Assembly: GCA_021808665.1 (NCBI GenBank)
Contig: JAKBBA010000101.1
Location: 1 to 11,143, forward strand
Length of the DNA stretch: 11,143 nucleotides
Direction: 5' to 3'
From: Actinomycetes bacterium
GTDB taxonomy: Bacteria > Actinomycetota > Acidimicrobiia > Acidimicrobiales > Palsa-688
The notes under the pieces are model-generated. The model was not told the origin of the DNA. It searched no databases and was given only the letters and a program-made list of their open reading frames with translations. Made by a program: the position numbers and the translations under genes. This document shows, one piece after another, positions 1 through 6,780 of the stretch (position 1 is the first letter of the stretch; each line of letters begins with the position of its first letter).

Positions 1-2
1 CC

Positions 3-1046
3 AACCCGGTCGACCTGACCGGACCCAACCTGGCGGCCAACGAACTGGTCCTCTACAACGCTCCCGCCAACCGTGACGGCGGCGTCCCGGACACGACCTC
101 GATCACCGAGCAGGGCATCCAACGCGCCGTCCGGTCTCTCGGAGCCTCGATCCACGCAAGCGCAGTCGTCCCGCTCGACCTGGCTTTCTCGCGCGCCGCC
201 CCGTCCTTTGGCGGTGTCAAACAAACTGCAGGGCTCTATCAGGTCACCGGCAACCGCTACGAGTCGGCCGGACAGGTCTACGTCGCCACGCCCCAGCTCT
301 TGGCCCACTACGGGATCAACCCCCGCGAGATCGGCGCCACGGCTGACGTGGTCACGTCGCGCGCCGGTCTCGGCACCGTCTCCAACCTCCAGCTCGACCC
401 CTACGGCGAAGGCTGCCCCACGGCGGCAGACTGCGCCTTCGCCGCCCCGAAGATCCGGGTCCTCAATCGGCTCCCAGGCCTCGTCGACGAGCCCAACCTT
501 CTCATCACCCAGCACGCTATGCAGGCACTGCACCTCCACGCCGTCCCGGCCGCCTGGCTCATCGAGACGCGAAGGGCCCTCACCCCCGCCCAGATCAACG
601 CAGCCCGCCAGACCGCCATCACCCTCGGCGGCATCATCGACACCAGGGGATCGACCCCCACCCTTTCCCAGCTCCGCAACGAAGCCGCGGCGGCCGGGAT
701 CCTGCTGGCGCTCGGCGTGCTCGCCATGACCGTCGGCCTGATCCGAAGCGAGACCGCCGGCGACCTGAGGACCCTCACCGCCACCGGAGCCACCACCACG
801 ACCCGGCGAACCCTCACCGGGGTCACGGCAGGCGCGCTCGCGCTGCTCGGCGCGTTGCTCGGCACCGGCGCCGCCTACCTAGTCGCCATCGGCTGGTTCC
901 ACAAGACGCTCAGCACCACCATCGATCAAGTACCCGTGACCGACCTGCTGCTCATCCTCGTCGGCCTGCCAGCCGTCGCCTTCGCCGGCGGGTACCTCCT
1001 CGCAGGACGCGAGCCAGCCGCCATCTCCCACCAGCCACTCGAATGA
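3..1046 (+). CDS. FtsX-like ABC transporter permease, C-terminal part (5' end outside window)
   Basis: The frame is open from the left edge, so the N-terminus lies outside the window; 347 residues are visible. The first ~225 residues form a soluble, probably extracytoplasmic domain. A membrane segment follows at about nt 690-745, then a cytoplasmic loop containing ETAGDLRTLTATGATTTTRR, then two more membrane segments near nt 810-890 and 940-1005. This is the three-helix C-terminal arrangement of the FtsX/MacB permease domain, and the ETAGDLRTL...GA loop is typical of large actinobacterial FtsX permeases. Such permeases work with an ATPase to move lipids, peptides or drugs, or to transmit force to cell-wall enzymes; no ATPase gene is visible here. 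The gene ends in TGA at 1044-1046. Its last ~95 bases are overlapped antisense by the read-through tail of the APC permease. The family call is fairly secure; the substrate is unknown. Confidence 0.75.
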   Translation, partial: NPVDLTGPNLAANELVLYNAPANRDGGVPDTTSITEQGIQRAVRSLGASIHASAVVPLDLAFSRAAPSFGGVKQTAGLYQVTGNRYESAGQVYVATPQLLAHYGINPREIGATADVVTSRAGLGTVSNLQLDPYGEGCPTAADCAFAAPKIRVLNRLPGLVDEPNLLITQHAMQALHLHAVPAAWLIETRRALTPAQINAARQTAITLGGIIDTRGSTPTLSQLRNEAAAAGILLALGVLAMTVGLIRSETAGDLRTLTATGATTTTRRTLTGVTAGALALLGALLGTGAAYLVAIGWFHKTLSTTIDQVPVTDLLLILVGLPAVAFAGGYLLAGREPAAISHQPLE

Positions 1047-1977
1047 GCCAGACGGTAAGAACGCTGCGACACACCCTCCTGGCCGAGCCGGTCAGCTCGG
1101 GCTCCCGACCGTCGCGAGCACGGATTGGTCCGCGCCTCACGACGCCATCTCTGTTTGAAGGAGGCTCCGCGGTGCCGTAGGAGCGAGTGGCCACCACGGC
1201 GGCCGCGATCCCGAGGTAGAGCACGCTCACCAGCCCTACCGTGATCGCCGTCGCCTTCGGCAGGTCACGCTCGGGGTCTCGGAACTCGGCGGCGAGATGG
1301 GCGACCGCCTCCCAACCGGCGAAGGCGAAGAACAACACGACGACGGCTTCCCCGATGCCGCCGAGACCGTGGGGAGCGAACGGGCTGAACGGGTGGGCGA
1401 CGGGGTGCGTGATGCCCGTGAGCGCGGCGGCCGAGAAGACGGCGGCAACTGCCATCGCGAGCGCGACCTGCACGCCGGCGCTGACTCTGATGCCGGCAAG
1501 GTTCACGCACAGCGCCACCACCAGGATCCCGGCGGCGACCAGGTACGCCCAGTGGGGGTCGACACCCAGGGCGTCTGCGAGGTAGTAGCCGCCGGTCAGG
1601 GGGACGACGGTCTGCCCCACCGATCCCGCCACGAGGTACCACCAGCCGGTGACGCCGCCGACGCCGCCTCCGAACGCCTCGGTCGTGTAGGTGGCCACGC
1701 CCCCGGCGTCGGGTCGGCGCGACGCCAAGACCGCAAAGGTGGCGGCCAACAACACGCCGAGCAGGCAGCTGAACCCCCAGGCGACCAGCGACGCCGGTCC
1801 GGCCAGCCCCGCCGTCTGCCCGGGCAGGACCAGGACACCGGCTCCTACAACCGCGCTGACGTAGAGGGCCACTCCCTGGCCGAGCCCGATCTGGCGGCGC
1901 AGCGTCACCACTCCAGCGGGCGCTTCGCACCCGAAGGGAGTCGAGCTGCCGGATGGCGGACCGGCCTTGCTAGGCAC
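952..1977 (-). pseudogene. Truncated APC-superfamily amino-acid permease
   Basis: The 341-residue frame starts at a GTG. Residues ~25-270 match the APC superfamily (YjeH-like branch): helix 1 carries VVGAGVLVLPG, the unwound substrate-binding motif, and residues 217-241 carry AFAGWEAVAHLAAEFRDPER, a hallmark of this branch. About seven or eight membrane segments are present. Homology stops near residue 271 (around nt 1165) just after VVATRSYGTAE. The remaining ~70 residues are arginine-rich, lack membrane segments and read antisense through the end of the FtsX gene. Full-length relatives have ~400-430 residues, so the last four or so helices are missing and transport is unlikely. The true start may be the GTG at codon 23 or 24, since the first 22 residues look unlike the family. 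The gene lies 42 nt downstream of the MFS remnant on the same strand. Confidence 0.7.
1043..1180 (+). other. Possible small ORF or gene stub overlapping the FtsX stop (ATGA)
   Basis: ATG at 1043-1045 overlaps the FtsX stop codon in an ATGA arrangement typical of translationally coupled genes. The frame runs 45 codons to TAG at 1178-1180 and gives a basic, serine-rich peptide that resembles no family I know. The APC permease loses homology near 1165, so the stretch 1047-1165 belongs to neither neighbour. It may be the start of a downstream gene whose remainder was deleted. There is no protein-level support. Confidence 0.2.
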
Positions 1978-2019
1978 GGCCGCTCGCCGGAAGGGATCGC
2001 TCGGTCGCCGTCGCGTCGC

Positions 2020-2937
2020 TCAGGCATCGACCCGGGCGAAGGAGATGCCTGGGCGGCGTGTGTCGACGATTCGATCGCCCCGACCGTGGCCGTCCGTGCC
2101 TGGCCCGGAACCAGGCCGAGGAGGAAAGTCTGACGACGGCGGGGCCGTCGCTGGCGTCGTCTGGCGAACAGGGGGACCGCTACCGGGTCGGTCTGGAGTC
2201 GCGGGGGTTGCGGCGGCGAGGGGGATGGCGTGGTTGTTGATGCACAACGGCACGGTGCCCGGACAGGGCGGCAGGTCCATCGCCGGCCGGGTTGGGATCG
2301 CCCTCGCCGGCGTCTCGGCTGGCCTTGGAAGGCTCGTTGCCGCGCCGAGCGCGGCGAGCCCGGCCACCACCGCGGCGTAACCGAGGGCCACGTCATGAAG
2401 GCCGACGTTCGCCACGGCAACCCCTGCGGCCACGACGGGGACGGAGAACGCAAGGTAGGAGACGATGTAGATGGCGGTGATCATCCCGGCACGCTCGTCG
2501 GGTCGGGCGAGGGCGCTCAGGCTGCGGAATGCGCCGAGGAAGGCGAGCCCGAAGCCGACACCGGCGATCAGGCTGCCCACGAGCAAGGCCCACACGTTCT
2601 GCGTGGCGACGGCACCGAGAGTGATGGCGACCCCGGCGACGAGGTCGAGACAGCCATAGAGCATGGCCGGGCGTTCCGCGCTGCGCCGGCCGAGGACGGC
2701 GGCCGCATCACCGGTGCCGGAAAGGAGGAAGATCACCGCGCCACCCCACAGCAGGTTGGCCGAGCCGGCGAGGTTGGCGGCGAGCGCCGGGCCGAGGGAG
2801 AGATAGAAGCCGCCGAGCGCCCAGAGGGCGACCAGGGAGGGAAGCGCCCGGGCGAAGTTGGCTCGCGCCGAGCGTGGGATCCCTGCCTTCGGCACGAGCG
2901 AGGTGTCGTCCGTCAAGTAATTCCCTGATCCAGACAC
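2020..2937 (-). pseudogene. MFS transporter, C-terminal half only
   Basis: Residues ~28-215 of this 305-residue frame are the second six-helix bundle of a major facilitator protein: WALGGFYLSLGPALA, then a helix-rich stretch, GVGFGLAFLGAFRSL, DERAGMITAIYIVSYLAFS and a last helix pair. MFS proteins normally have ~400 residues and 12 helices, so helices 1-6 are absent. The first ~10 residues are encoded by a repeat copy at 2910-2930, so the ATG at 2937 is a chance start next to a rearrangement point. After residue ~217 the frame continues as ~88 proline-rich residues (PPCPGTVPLC..., TPATAPPSSD...) unlike MFS tails; an altered or read-through 3' end is likely. Family membership of the helical part is clear. 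A working transporter is unlikely, and the original substrate cannot be told. Confidence 0.65.
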
Positions 2938-3003
2938 TTCTCCGTCACGTAATTCCCTGACCCGCCGTCAGGGAATTCCCTCGTGCTCCGTCACGGAATT
3001 TTG
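2910..3003. repeat. Four degenerate copies of a ~15-19 bp repeat at a gene junction
   Basis: Copies start at 2910 (CCGTCAAGTAATTCCCTGA), 2942 (CCGTCACGTAATTCCCTGA), 2965 (CCGTCAGGGAATTCCCT) and 2988 (CCGTCACGGAATTTT). Start-to-start distances are 32, 23 and 23 bp. The core is CCGTCAnGnAATT, usually followed by CCCT; the third copy holds the palindrome GGGAATTCCC. Regularly spaced short direct repeats of this sort are typical of transposase-binding arrays at the ends of some mobile elements. The neighbouring MFS gene is beheaded exactly here, and the last dozen codons of the TDT transporter are also repeat-derived. No transposase lies beside the array, so it is best read as one end or scar of a lost element. 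A protein-binding operator array is the alternative. Confidence 0.6.
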
Positions 3004-4044
3004 GCGGACTGAACCGGCTCCTCCACAGGCGTCCGGCCGGGAGCGGCGCTGATGGGTCGCCATCGTGGCGAGACGCCCGAAAACGGTGAGCGTCCACATC
3101 AAGAGCATGGCGATCGCCGTAACGACGGCGATGGTCGAGACGGCGGGGATGTCGAAGAGTCGAGCAAGCGCTCGGGCGCCGAGGGCGTACACGCCGGTGG
3201 AGAACGTGGGCGTCCAGGGAAAGGCGCCCTTCGGGTGCCGAATGCGTACGACGAAGCAGAGGCTCCCGGCAAGGACCGGGACGAGCGCGGTGGTCCCGGC
3301 CGCCCAGAAGCCCAAGGCGGTCCACCTGAAGGCGTGCTGTGCTGCAGCCGTCGCGGCGAAGGGTGCGACCGCCCTGACGCGGCCAGCAGCGGCAGCCCCG
3401 AGGCCTCCGCAACCGGCGGCGATCCACCACGAGGATCGACCGCGGTCGACCTTGTTCGACCTGGTGAACGCGATGGCGGCCAGCACGAGCACGGCGGCGT
3501 AGCCGATCGTTCCCGACCCGAGCGCAACGGCCGCCAACCACCCGAGCGTGTCGTGCGTGGAGGCCGGTGACCATTCGGTCATCCCGGCGACTCCGATGGC
3601 GTCGGCCAGGAGGGCAGCAGGTGCGAGGAACCACACGCCGTCGATGCGATCGCGGCCTCGACGCCTCGCGACGAGCTGGGCGATACGAGCGATCAGCACG
3701 ATGGTGAGCGTCCACGCGACAACGGTCGTGGCAGCCGCCCCACCAAGCGCCGCTGGATCGCCGATGCGGTCGAGCCCGCTGGCGAGCACCTCCAGTCCGA
3801 TCGGGACCGTGAACTGACCGAAGCGGATGGGCAGCGGGAGCGGGAGATCGTGCCGAGATCGCCGGAAGGCGATCGCACCCTTGATGTTGATGGCTACTGC
3901 AATGACGACGGCCATCCAGAGCAGCGATCCCTGGAGCGGGCCGGCGTGGGCCATCGGCGCGACCTCCGAGGCCAGGCCGGTCGCCATCACCGCACCGTAC
4001 GGCAATGCAGCGCGGTTCCTCACCTGCCCGGACGGGCCCGGCAA
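2968..4044 (-). CDS. TehA/SLAC1-type (TDT family) anion or C4-dicarboxylate transporter
   Basis: This is a 358-residue membrane protein with about ten hydrophobic segments. PYGAVMATGLA at residues 15-25 corresponds to the conserved first helix of the TDT/SLAC1 family (P-x-x-x-x-MATG), and FSTGVYALG at 281-289 to the conserved ninth-helix motif (FP-G-YAL). Family members include TehA, the malate permease Mae1, the sulfite exporter Ssu1 and the plant anion channel SLAC1, so an anion is the likely cargo but not a specific one. The start is a TTG preceded by GAGG; a GTG seven codons later is possible. It begins 4 nt after the DUF4396 stop, so the two are cotranscribed. The last ~12 residues (NSVTEHEGIP and just before) are encoded by the repeat array, so the natural C-terminus may be lost, but the helical core looks complete. 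Confidence 0.7.
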   Translation of the reverse strand: MPGPSGQVRNRAALPYGAVMATGLASEVAPMAHAGPLQGSLLWMAVVIAVAINIKGAIAFRRSRHDLPLPLPIRFGQFTVPIGLEVLASGLDRIGDPAALGGAAATTVVAWTLTIVLIARIAQLVARRRGRDRIDGVWFLAPAALLADAIGVAGMTEWSPASTHDTLGWLAAVALGSGTIGYAAVLVLAAIAFTRSNKVDRGRSSWWIAAGCGGLGAAAAGRVRAVAPFAATAAAQHAFRWTALGFWAAGTTALVPVLAGSLCFVVRIRHPKGAFPWTPTFSTGVYALGARALARLFDIPAVSTIAVVTAIAMLLMWTLTVFGRLATMATHQRRSRPDACGGAGSVRQNSVTEHEGIP

Positions 4045-4048
4045 TGCC

Positions 4049-4741
4049 TCACATGGGCTCCTTGATTCCTTTGCGGATGAGCCACACGTTGGCTGGCCAT
4101 GAGGTGAAGAATCCGAGGATCATGCCGATCTGCATCAAGAACCAGTAGGCGGAGGAACTCACGGACAGGTGGGGGTGGGGGAAGAGGACCAGCTGGACAA
4201 GCGCCATCCACCCGAAGAGGCCGATCTCGAAGGCGGTGAGGGACAAGATGTCCGCCTTGGCCGCCTCGACGAGACCCTTGCGCAGCCCGAGGCCGCGCAT
4301 CGGGGCGATGGCGAAGTACTGGAAGATGATCCCGAGCGTCAGGGCGGCCAGGTAGTCCCCGATGTACTCCGGCAGGAGCGCCAGGCCGGCGATCGTGGCC
4401 CCGATCCCGAAGACGCACCACTCCGCGATGAGGTCCCCGAGGGTGCAGCCCGCCCCGCAGTGGCTCACGTCGGTCGCGATGCCCGCCCACGTCGGCTGCG
4501 CGCGAGGCGCCCCGGTCGGGTGCTCGTCGGACCAGCCGATGCTCGCCGGCAGGCCGAAGCGTCGGTACCCCCATATGCCGAGCGGTCCGAAGTAGAGGGC
4601 GGTGACGGGCCACACCACCTCCATGATCCGCATGTGCTGGCGGCGCCTGCGCACGACCACGTCGAAGCCGATCCATCCGGCAGACACCGCGGCCGCGGCG
4701 ATTGCTGCCCATCCGAGGATGCTCAGCCACAAGGGCGCCAT
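4049..4741 (-). CDS. DUF4396 family integral membrane protein
   Basis: This 230-residue protein has an N-terminal helix (residues 4-28), a basic cytoplasmic RRRRQH, then WPVTALYFGPLGIWGY at 44-59, a hydrophilic stretch and several more helices. The signature SHCGAGCTLGD at 93-103, with two cysteines and a histidine, and the near-terminal FFTSWPANVWLI at 211-222 are hallmarks of DUF4396. No biochemical function is established to my knowledge. The His/Cys cluster next to a membrane helix would suit a metal or redox centre, which is inference. The ATG lies 1 nt after the DUF302 stop and the stop lies 4 nt before the TDT start, so it is the middle gene of a compact operon. Length and motifs look complete. 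Confidence 0.8.
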   Translation of the reverse strand: MAPLWLSILGWAAIAAAAVSAGWIGFDVVVRRRRQHMRIMEVVWPVTALYFGPLGIWGYRRFGLPASIGWSDEHPTGAPRAQPTWAGIATDVSHCGAGCTLGDLIAEWCVFGIGATIAGLALLPEYIGDYLAALTLGIIFQYFAIAPMRGLGLRKGLVEAAKADILSLTAFEIGLFGWMALVQLVLFPHPHLSVSSSAYWFLMQIGMILGFFTSWPANVWLIRKGIKEPM

Positions 4742-4742
4742 C

Positions 4743-5186
4743 TCACTCGCCGCCTGTTCGGCTCGAGCTAGCCGGAGGCTGTGCCGGCGTTATCAGCTCG
4801 TCGGTCAGGGCGTCGATGCCCGAGAGCGGCGCGGCCAGCTCCGGGCTGAGCTGGTGGTGGGCGGCGAGGGCCGCTGGAGCGAGGTAGGAGACCTTCGTGG
4901 AGTCTCCGTCTGCCCACACCACGACCTTGAGCGGCAGATCCAGCGCCGCCAATGGGGAGCTCGCCATGACCGGGGTTCCCGATGCCGGGCTGCCGAACAG
5001 CACGAGCACCGTGTCACGGAGCTCGAGACCGATGCGGCGAGCCTCGGCGGCCTGGTCGATGACGGCGAAGAGCCGCATTCCTCTTGCAGCGATCATCTCA
5101 GTGAGCCGAGTGACGGTGTCGGACACGGCCGTGGGACTCGCTTTGGTGACGTAGGCCTCGCTCGCTCGCATTCCGAAGTTGCCCAT
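4743..5186 (-). CDS. DUF302 domain protein, first gene of the operon
   Basis: This is a 147-residue soluble protein with no signal peptide. The DUF302 core is clear: a helix-forming N-terminal part (TVTRLTEMIAARGMRLFAVID, in two steps), then LRDTVLVLFGSPASGTPVM around residues 56-74, then LDLPLKVVVWADGD at 82-95, then the closing YLAPAALAAHH. It fits the usual family length of 125-150. DUF302 proteins are small alpha/beta proteins; no catalytic role is established. The start is well supported: AGGAGG (complement of 5195-5200) lies 8 nt before the ATG. It leads a three-gene minus-strand operon and faces a divergent LysR gene across 186 bp that contains a perfect inverted repeat, so control by that regulator, when intact, is likely. 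Confidence 0.8.
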   Translation of the reverse strand: MGNFGMRASEAYVTKASPTAVSDTVTRLTEMIAARGMRLFAVIDQAAEARRIGLELRDTVLVLFGSPASGTPVMASSPLAALDLPLKVVVWADGDSTKVSYLAPAALAAHHQLSPELAAPLSGIDALTDELITPAQPPASSSRTGGE

Positions 5187-5302
5187 CGGCTCGTCCTCCT
5201 CGCTCGACCGGTCGTCCGCGCTCCGGCTTCGTGCATCTCCTCGGCGTGGAAGGGGGTGTACGACTCAGCATGACGGTGGCCGACGCCACGGAAAAGAGGT
5301 AA

Positions 5303-5325
5303 TGGCCGAAGGCACTATTCGGCCA
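5303..5325. promoter_or_regulatory. Perfect 8-bp dyad in the DUF302/lysR divergent gap (candidate LysR operator)
   Basis: TGGCCGAA (5303-5310), a 7-bp spacer and TTCGGCCA (5318-5325) form a perfect inverted repeat. It lies 47 bp before the LysR ATG and 116 bp before the DUF302 ATG. LysR-family regulators bind interrupted dyads of about this size in the gap between their own gene and a divergently transcribed target, and this site has that position and symmetry. No convincing -35/-10 pair was found for either gene, so the direction of control is unknown. Confidence 0.55.
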
Positions 5326-5372
5326 CGCCGAGCAATCGTGCACCACCCTGCTCTACGGCGGTACGGTCGGCC

Positions 5373-5726
5373 ATGGAGCTCCGCCAGCTCGAGGCGTTCG
5401 TGGCCGTGGCTGACGAGCTGCACTTCGGACGAGCCGCCGAGCGCCTGCACGTCGCCGCGCCGACGCTCAGCGAGCTGATCCGCCGCTTGGAGCGCGAGGT
5501 TGGCACCCCGCTGTTCACCCGCACGACGCGACACGTGGCCCTCACCCCTGCGGGCAGCGAGCTGCTCGCCCGCGCCAAGGTGATCCTCGACGAGGTCGCC
5601 GCCGCCGCTGCGGCAGTGCGCCGGATCGCCGCGGGGGACGCGGGAGCCGTCCGGGTAGGCGTCACCCCACCGGCCGCCTGGTCGCCGCACGGGAGCTGCG
5701 GGAGACCGCATCCGGCAAGGCCGTGA
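5373..5726 (+). pseudogene. LysR-family regulator, DNA-binding domain only
   Basis: The start MELRQLEAFVAVADELHFGR at residues 1-20 and the following helix-turn-helix (AAERLHVAAPTLSELIRRLE) are textbook LysR, followed by the linker helix (GSELLARAKVILDEV) and the opening strand of the effector domain, AVRVGVTPPAA. Homology stops at about nt 5668. The rest of the frame is ssb sequence read out of phase and ends at 5726. Full LysR proteins have ~300 residues with a ~200-residue ligand domain; here that domain is missing. The fragment keeps the DNA-binding and dimerising parts, so a stable product could still occupy its operator without responding to a ligand, but that is speculation. The DUF302 operon it faces is the obvious former target. 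Confidence 0.75.
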
Positions 5727-5971
5727 CGACCGTCCGGGTCGCCACGAACGGCAAGCAGCACGCCGAGTTCCACGACGTGGTCCCCTCGGGTCAGCTCGCA
5801 GACTTCGCCTGCCGGTACCTCGGCAAGGGACGCCTCGTCTACATCGAGGGTCGGCTCCAGAGCCGCCAGTGGCAGGTCACCGACGGCAGCACTCGACGGA
5901 CGGTCGAGATCGTCGCCAACCGGCTTCAGGCGCTCTCCAGGAAGAGCACTCCGGCTACCCCGGAGGCGTAA
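5669..5971 (+). pseudogene. ssb: Single-stranded DNA-binding protein (OB fold) missing its N-terminal start
   Basis: Read in its own frame from about 5669, the sequence gives TGRLVAARELRETASGKAVT, then TVRVATNG, AEFHDVVPSGQLADFACRYL, KGRLVYIEGRLQSRQW and a final strand ending NRLQALSRKS. This is the SSB OB fold from its first strand on: ELRETASGKAV and KGRLVYIEGRL are strong family signatures, and the Trp of RQW aligns with a conserved DNA-stacking aromatic. The first few residues with the start codon are missing, and the long acidic-tipped tail of housekeeping SSB is absent; the protein stops soon after the fold, as in short plasmid or phage SSBs. A GTG at 5723 overlaps the LysR-fragment stop (GTGA) and could restart translation, but it would skip the first strand. 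Confidence 0.7.
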
Positions 5972-5984
5972 TTCTCGGGCGCGT

Positions 5985-6015
5985 CCCCGGTGGGGCTCAC
6001 TGAGCCCTGCCGGGG
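5985..6015. terminator. Strong hairpin between convergent genes, likely bidirectional terminator
   Basis: CCCCGG-TG-GGGCTC, a 3-nt ACT loop, then GAGCCC-TG-CCGGGG form a 14-bp stem, the two inner TG/TG positions pairing as G-U in RNA. It lies 13 bp after the ssb stop and 10 bp after the PIN toxin stop on the other strand, so it can serve both. There is no U tract on either side, which is common for actinobacterial terminators. Confidence 0.6.
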
Positions 6016-6025
6016 ATGTCCGGCG

Positions 6026-6457
6026 TCAGATCGGCTGTTCCAGGTCCTCCAGGAACGCCCGGGGCGTCATCACGACAAGACCCGGACGCTGCACCGTGGT
6101 GAGGTCCGGGTCTCCGGATACCAGCACGTCGGCAACTGCCACCTCCGCCAGGAGGACGAGGAAGTCGTCGTCGGGATCACCGGTGATGGGATCGTCCTCC
6201 TCTGGGGGATCGTCCACGATGATGGCCAGATTTCGGATCGCATCCACGAACTGGTGCGCGTCCTTGATGCTCAGGTACCGGCGGAATTTCGGGCGAGCGA
6301 GCACGTCCGACAGCTCGTCGAGCAACAACGGCGACACGACAAGCTGAAACCGCCCAGCGCTCGCAGCAAGAAGCAGGCGAGCGGACACGCCTTCTCGCGA
6401 CGTGACAGCCGCTACGAGGACGTTCGTGTCGAGGACAATCCGGCGCGACTCACCCAC
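6026..6457 (-). CDS. PIN-domain ribonuclease toxin of a type II toxin-antitoxin pair
   Basis: This 143-residue protein is a complete PIN domain of the COG1569 type. Probable metal-binding acids are D10 (in VLDTNVL), E48 (in LLLDELSDVL), D97/D98 (in GDPDDDFLVLLA) and D116 (in LVSGDPDL). PIN toxins use Mg or Mn to cut RNA, and COG1569 members are paired with small DNA-binding antitoxins as here. It starts at a GTG that overlaps the end of the antitoxin gene by 8 nt, implying translational coupling. All key residues are present and the length is usual, so it is probably active. The RNA target cannot be told from sequence. Confidence 0.85.
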   Translation of the reverse strand: MGESRRIVLDTNVLVAAVTSREGVSARLLLAASAGRFQLVVSPLLLDELSDVLARPKFRRYLSIKDAHQFVDAIRNLAIIVDDPPEEDDPITGDPDDDFLVLLAEVAVADVLVSGDPDLTTVQRPGLVVMTPRAFLEDLEQPI

Positions 6458-6734
6458 CGCTCACCGTTCGTGCCCGCCGCTCCCGACGGACCGCACGCAC
6501 CTCGGTTACTGCCTGCGCCAGTGCTGCGTCCTCGTCGAGTTCGCTGGTCGAGCCGACACGCTCCAGGAGTTCTTGCAGTTCCTCCCGCACGGCAGCGCCG
6601 TGGCCGCTCCGAAGATATGACCGCAGCGCATCCTCGATGACAGCGCTCTCGGACCGGTTGGACGTGAGCGCCGCAGCCTTCGCCGCCGTGAGCACGTCGG
6701 AGTCCAGGTAGACGGTCGTCTTCTTCTTTGCCAT
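6450..6734 (-). CDS. Ribbon-helix-helix antitoxin partner of the PIN toxin
   Basis: From the ATG at 6734 the protein has 94 residues. KKKTTVYLDSDVLTAAKAAA is the strand and first helix of a CopG-type ribbon-helix-helix domain and NRSESAVIEDALRSYL the second helix. The charged C-terminal half (EELQELLERVGSTSELDEDAALAQAV) is the expected flexible toxin-binding part. The protein should dimerise, bind its own promoter and neutralise the nuclease. A TTG two codons upstream (6740) is in frame, but the ATG is preferred because a -10 element sits exactly six bases before it. The gene is first in the operon, its stop lying inside the toxin start region. Confidence 0.8.
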   Translation of the reverse strand: MAKKKTTVYLDSDVLTAAKAAALTSNRSESAVIEDALRSYLRSGHGAAVREELQELLERVGSTSELDEDAALAQAVTEVRAVRRERRARTVSGG

Positions 6735-6780
6735 ACCCAAAGTGTACCACTAAGCCGTCATGACGTCATAACGGTACCAT
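6735..6780 (-). promoter_or_regulatory. Leaderless promoter and candidate operator of the RHH/PIN operon
   Basis: On the minus strand: ATGACG (complement of 6764-6769) as -35, a 17-bp spacer, TACACT (6741-6746) as -10 preceded by TGG, then six bases to the ATG at 6734. A transcript would begin on or next to the start codon, giving a leaderless mRNA. Symmetric sites overlap it: AGTG-TAC-CACT at 6741-6751, the perfect 10-bp palindrome ATGACGTCAT at 6760-6769, and GTACCA repeated at 6744-6749 and 6774-6779, exactly 30 bp (about three helical turns) apart. These are plausible sites for the antitoxin. Confidence 0.5.

Noticed and set aside
1241..2133. Long plus-strand frames opposite the APC permease
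   Set aside because: They are antisense shadows of a GC-rich gene, with arginine/glycine/aspartate-rich composition and no motif, while the minus strand encodes clear membrane helices.
2910..3003. CRISPR array interpretation of the repeat cluster
   Set aside because: The unit is short, spacers are only about 4-13 bp, copies are degenerate and there are no cas genes.
2230..3570. Plus-strand frames opposite the MFS and TDT genes
   Set aside because: Low-complexity charged translations with no family likeness; the opposite strand carries recognisable transporter sequence.
4020..4771. Alternative frames over the DUF4396 gene on both strands
   Set aside because: They overlap the complete DUF4396 frame with its signature motifs, and the alternatives are arginine- or aspartate-rich shadows.
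5723..5971. Intact short SSB starting at GTG 5723
   Set aside because: Clear SSB homology (GRLVAARELRETASGKAV) continues upstream of this GTG, so a start there would remove the first strand of the fold; kept as a fragment.
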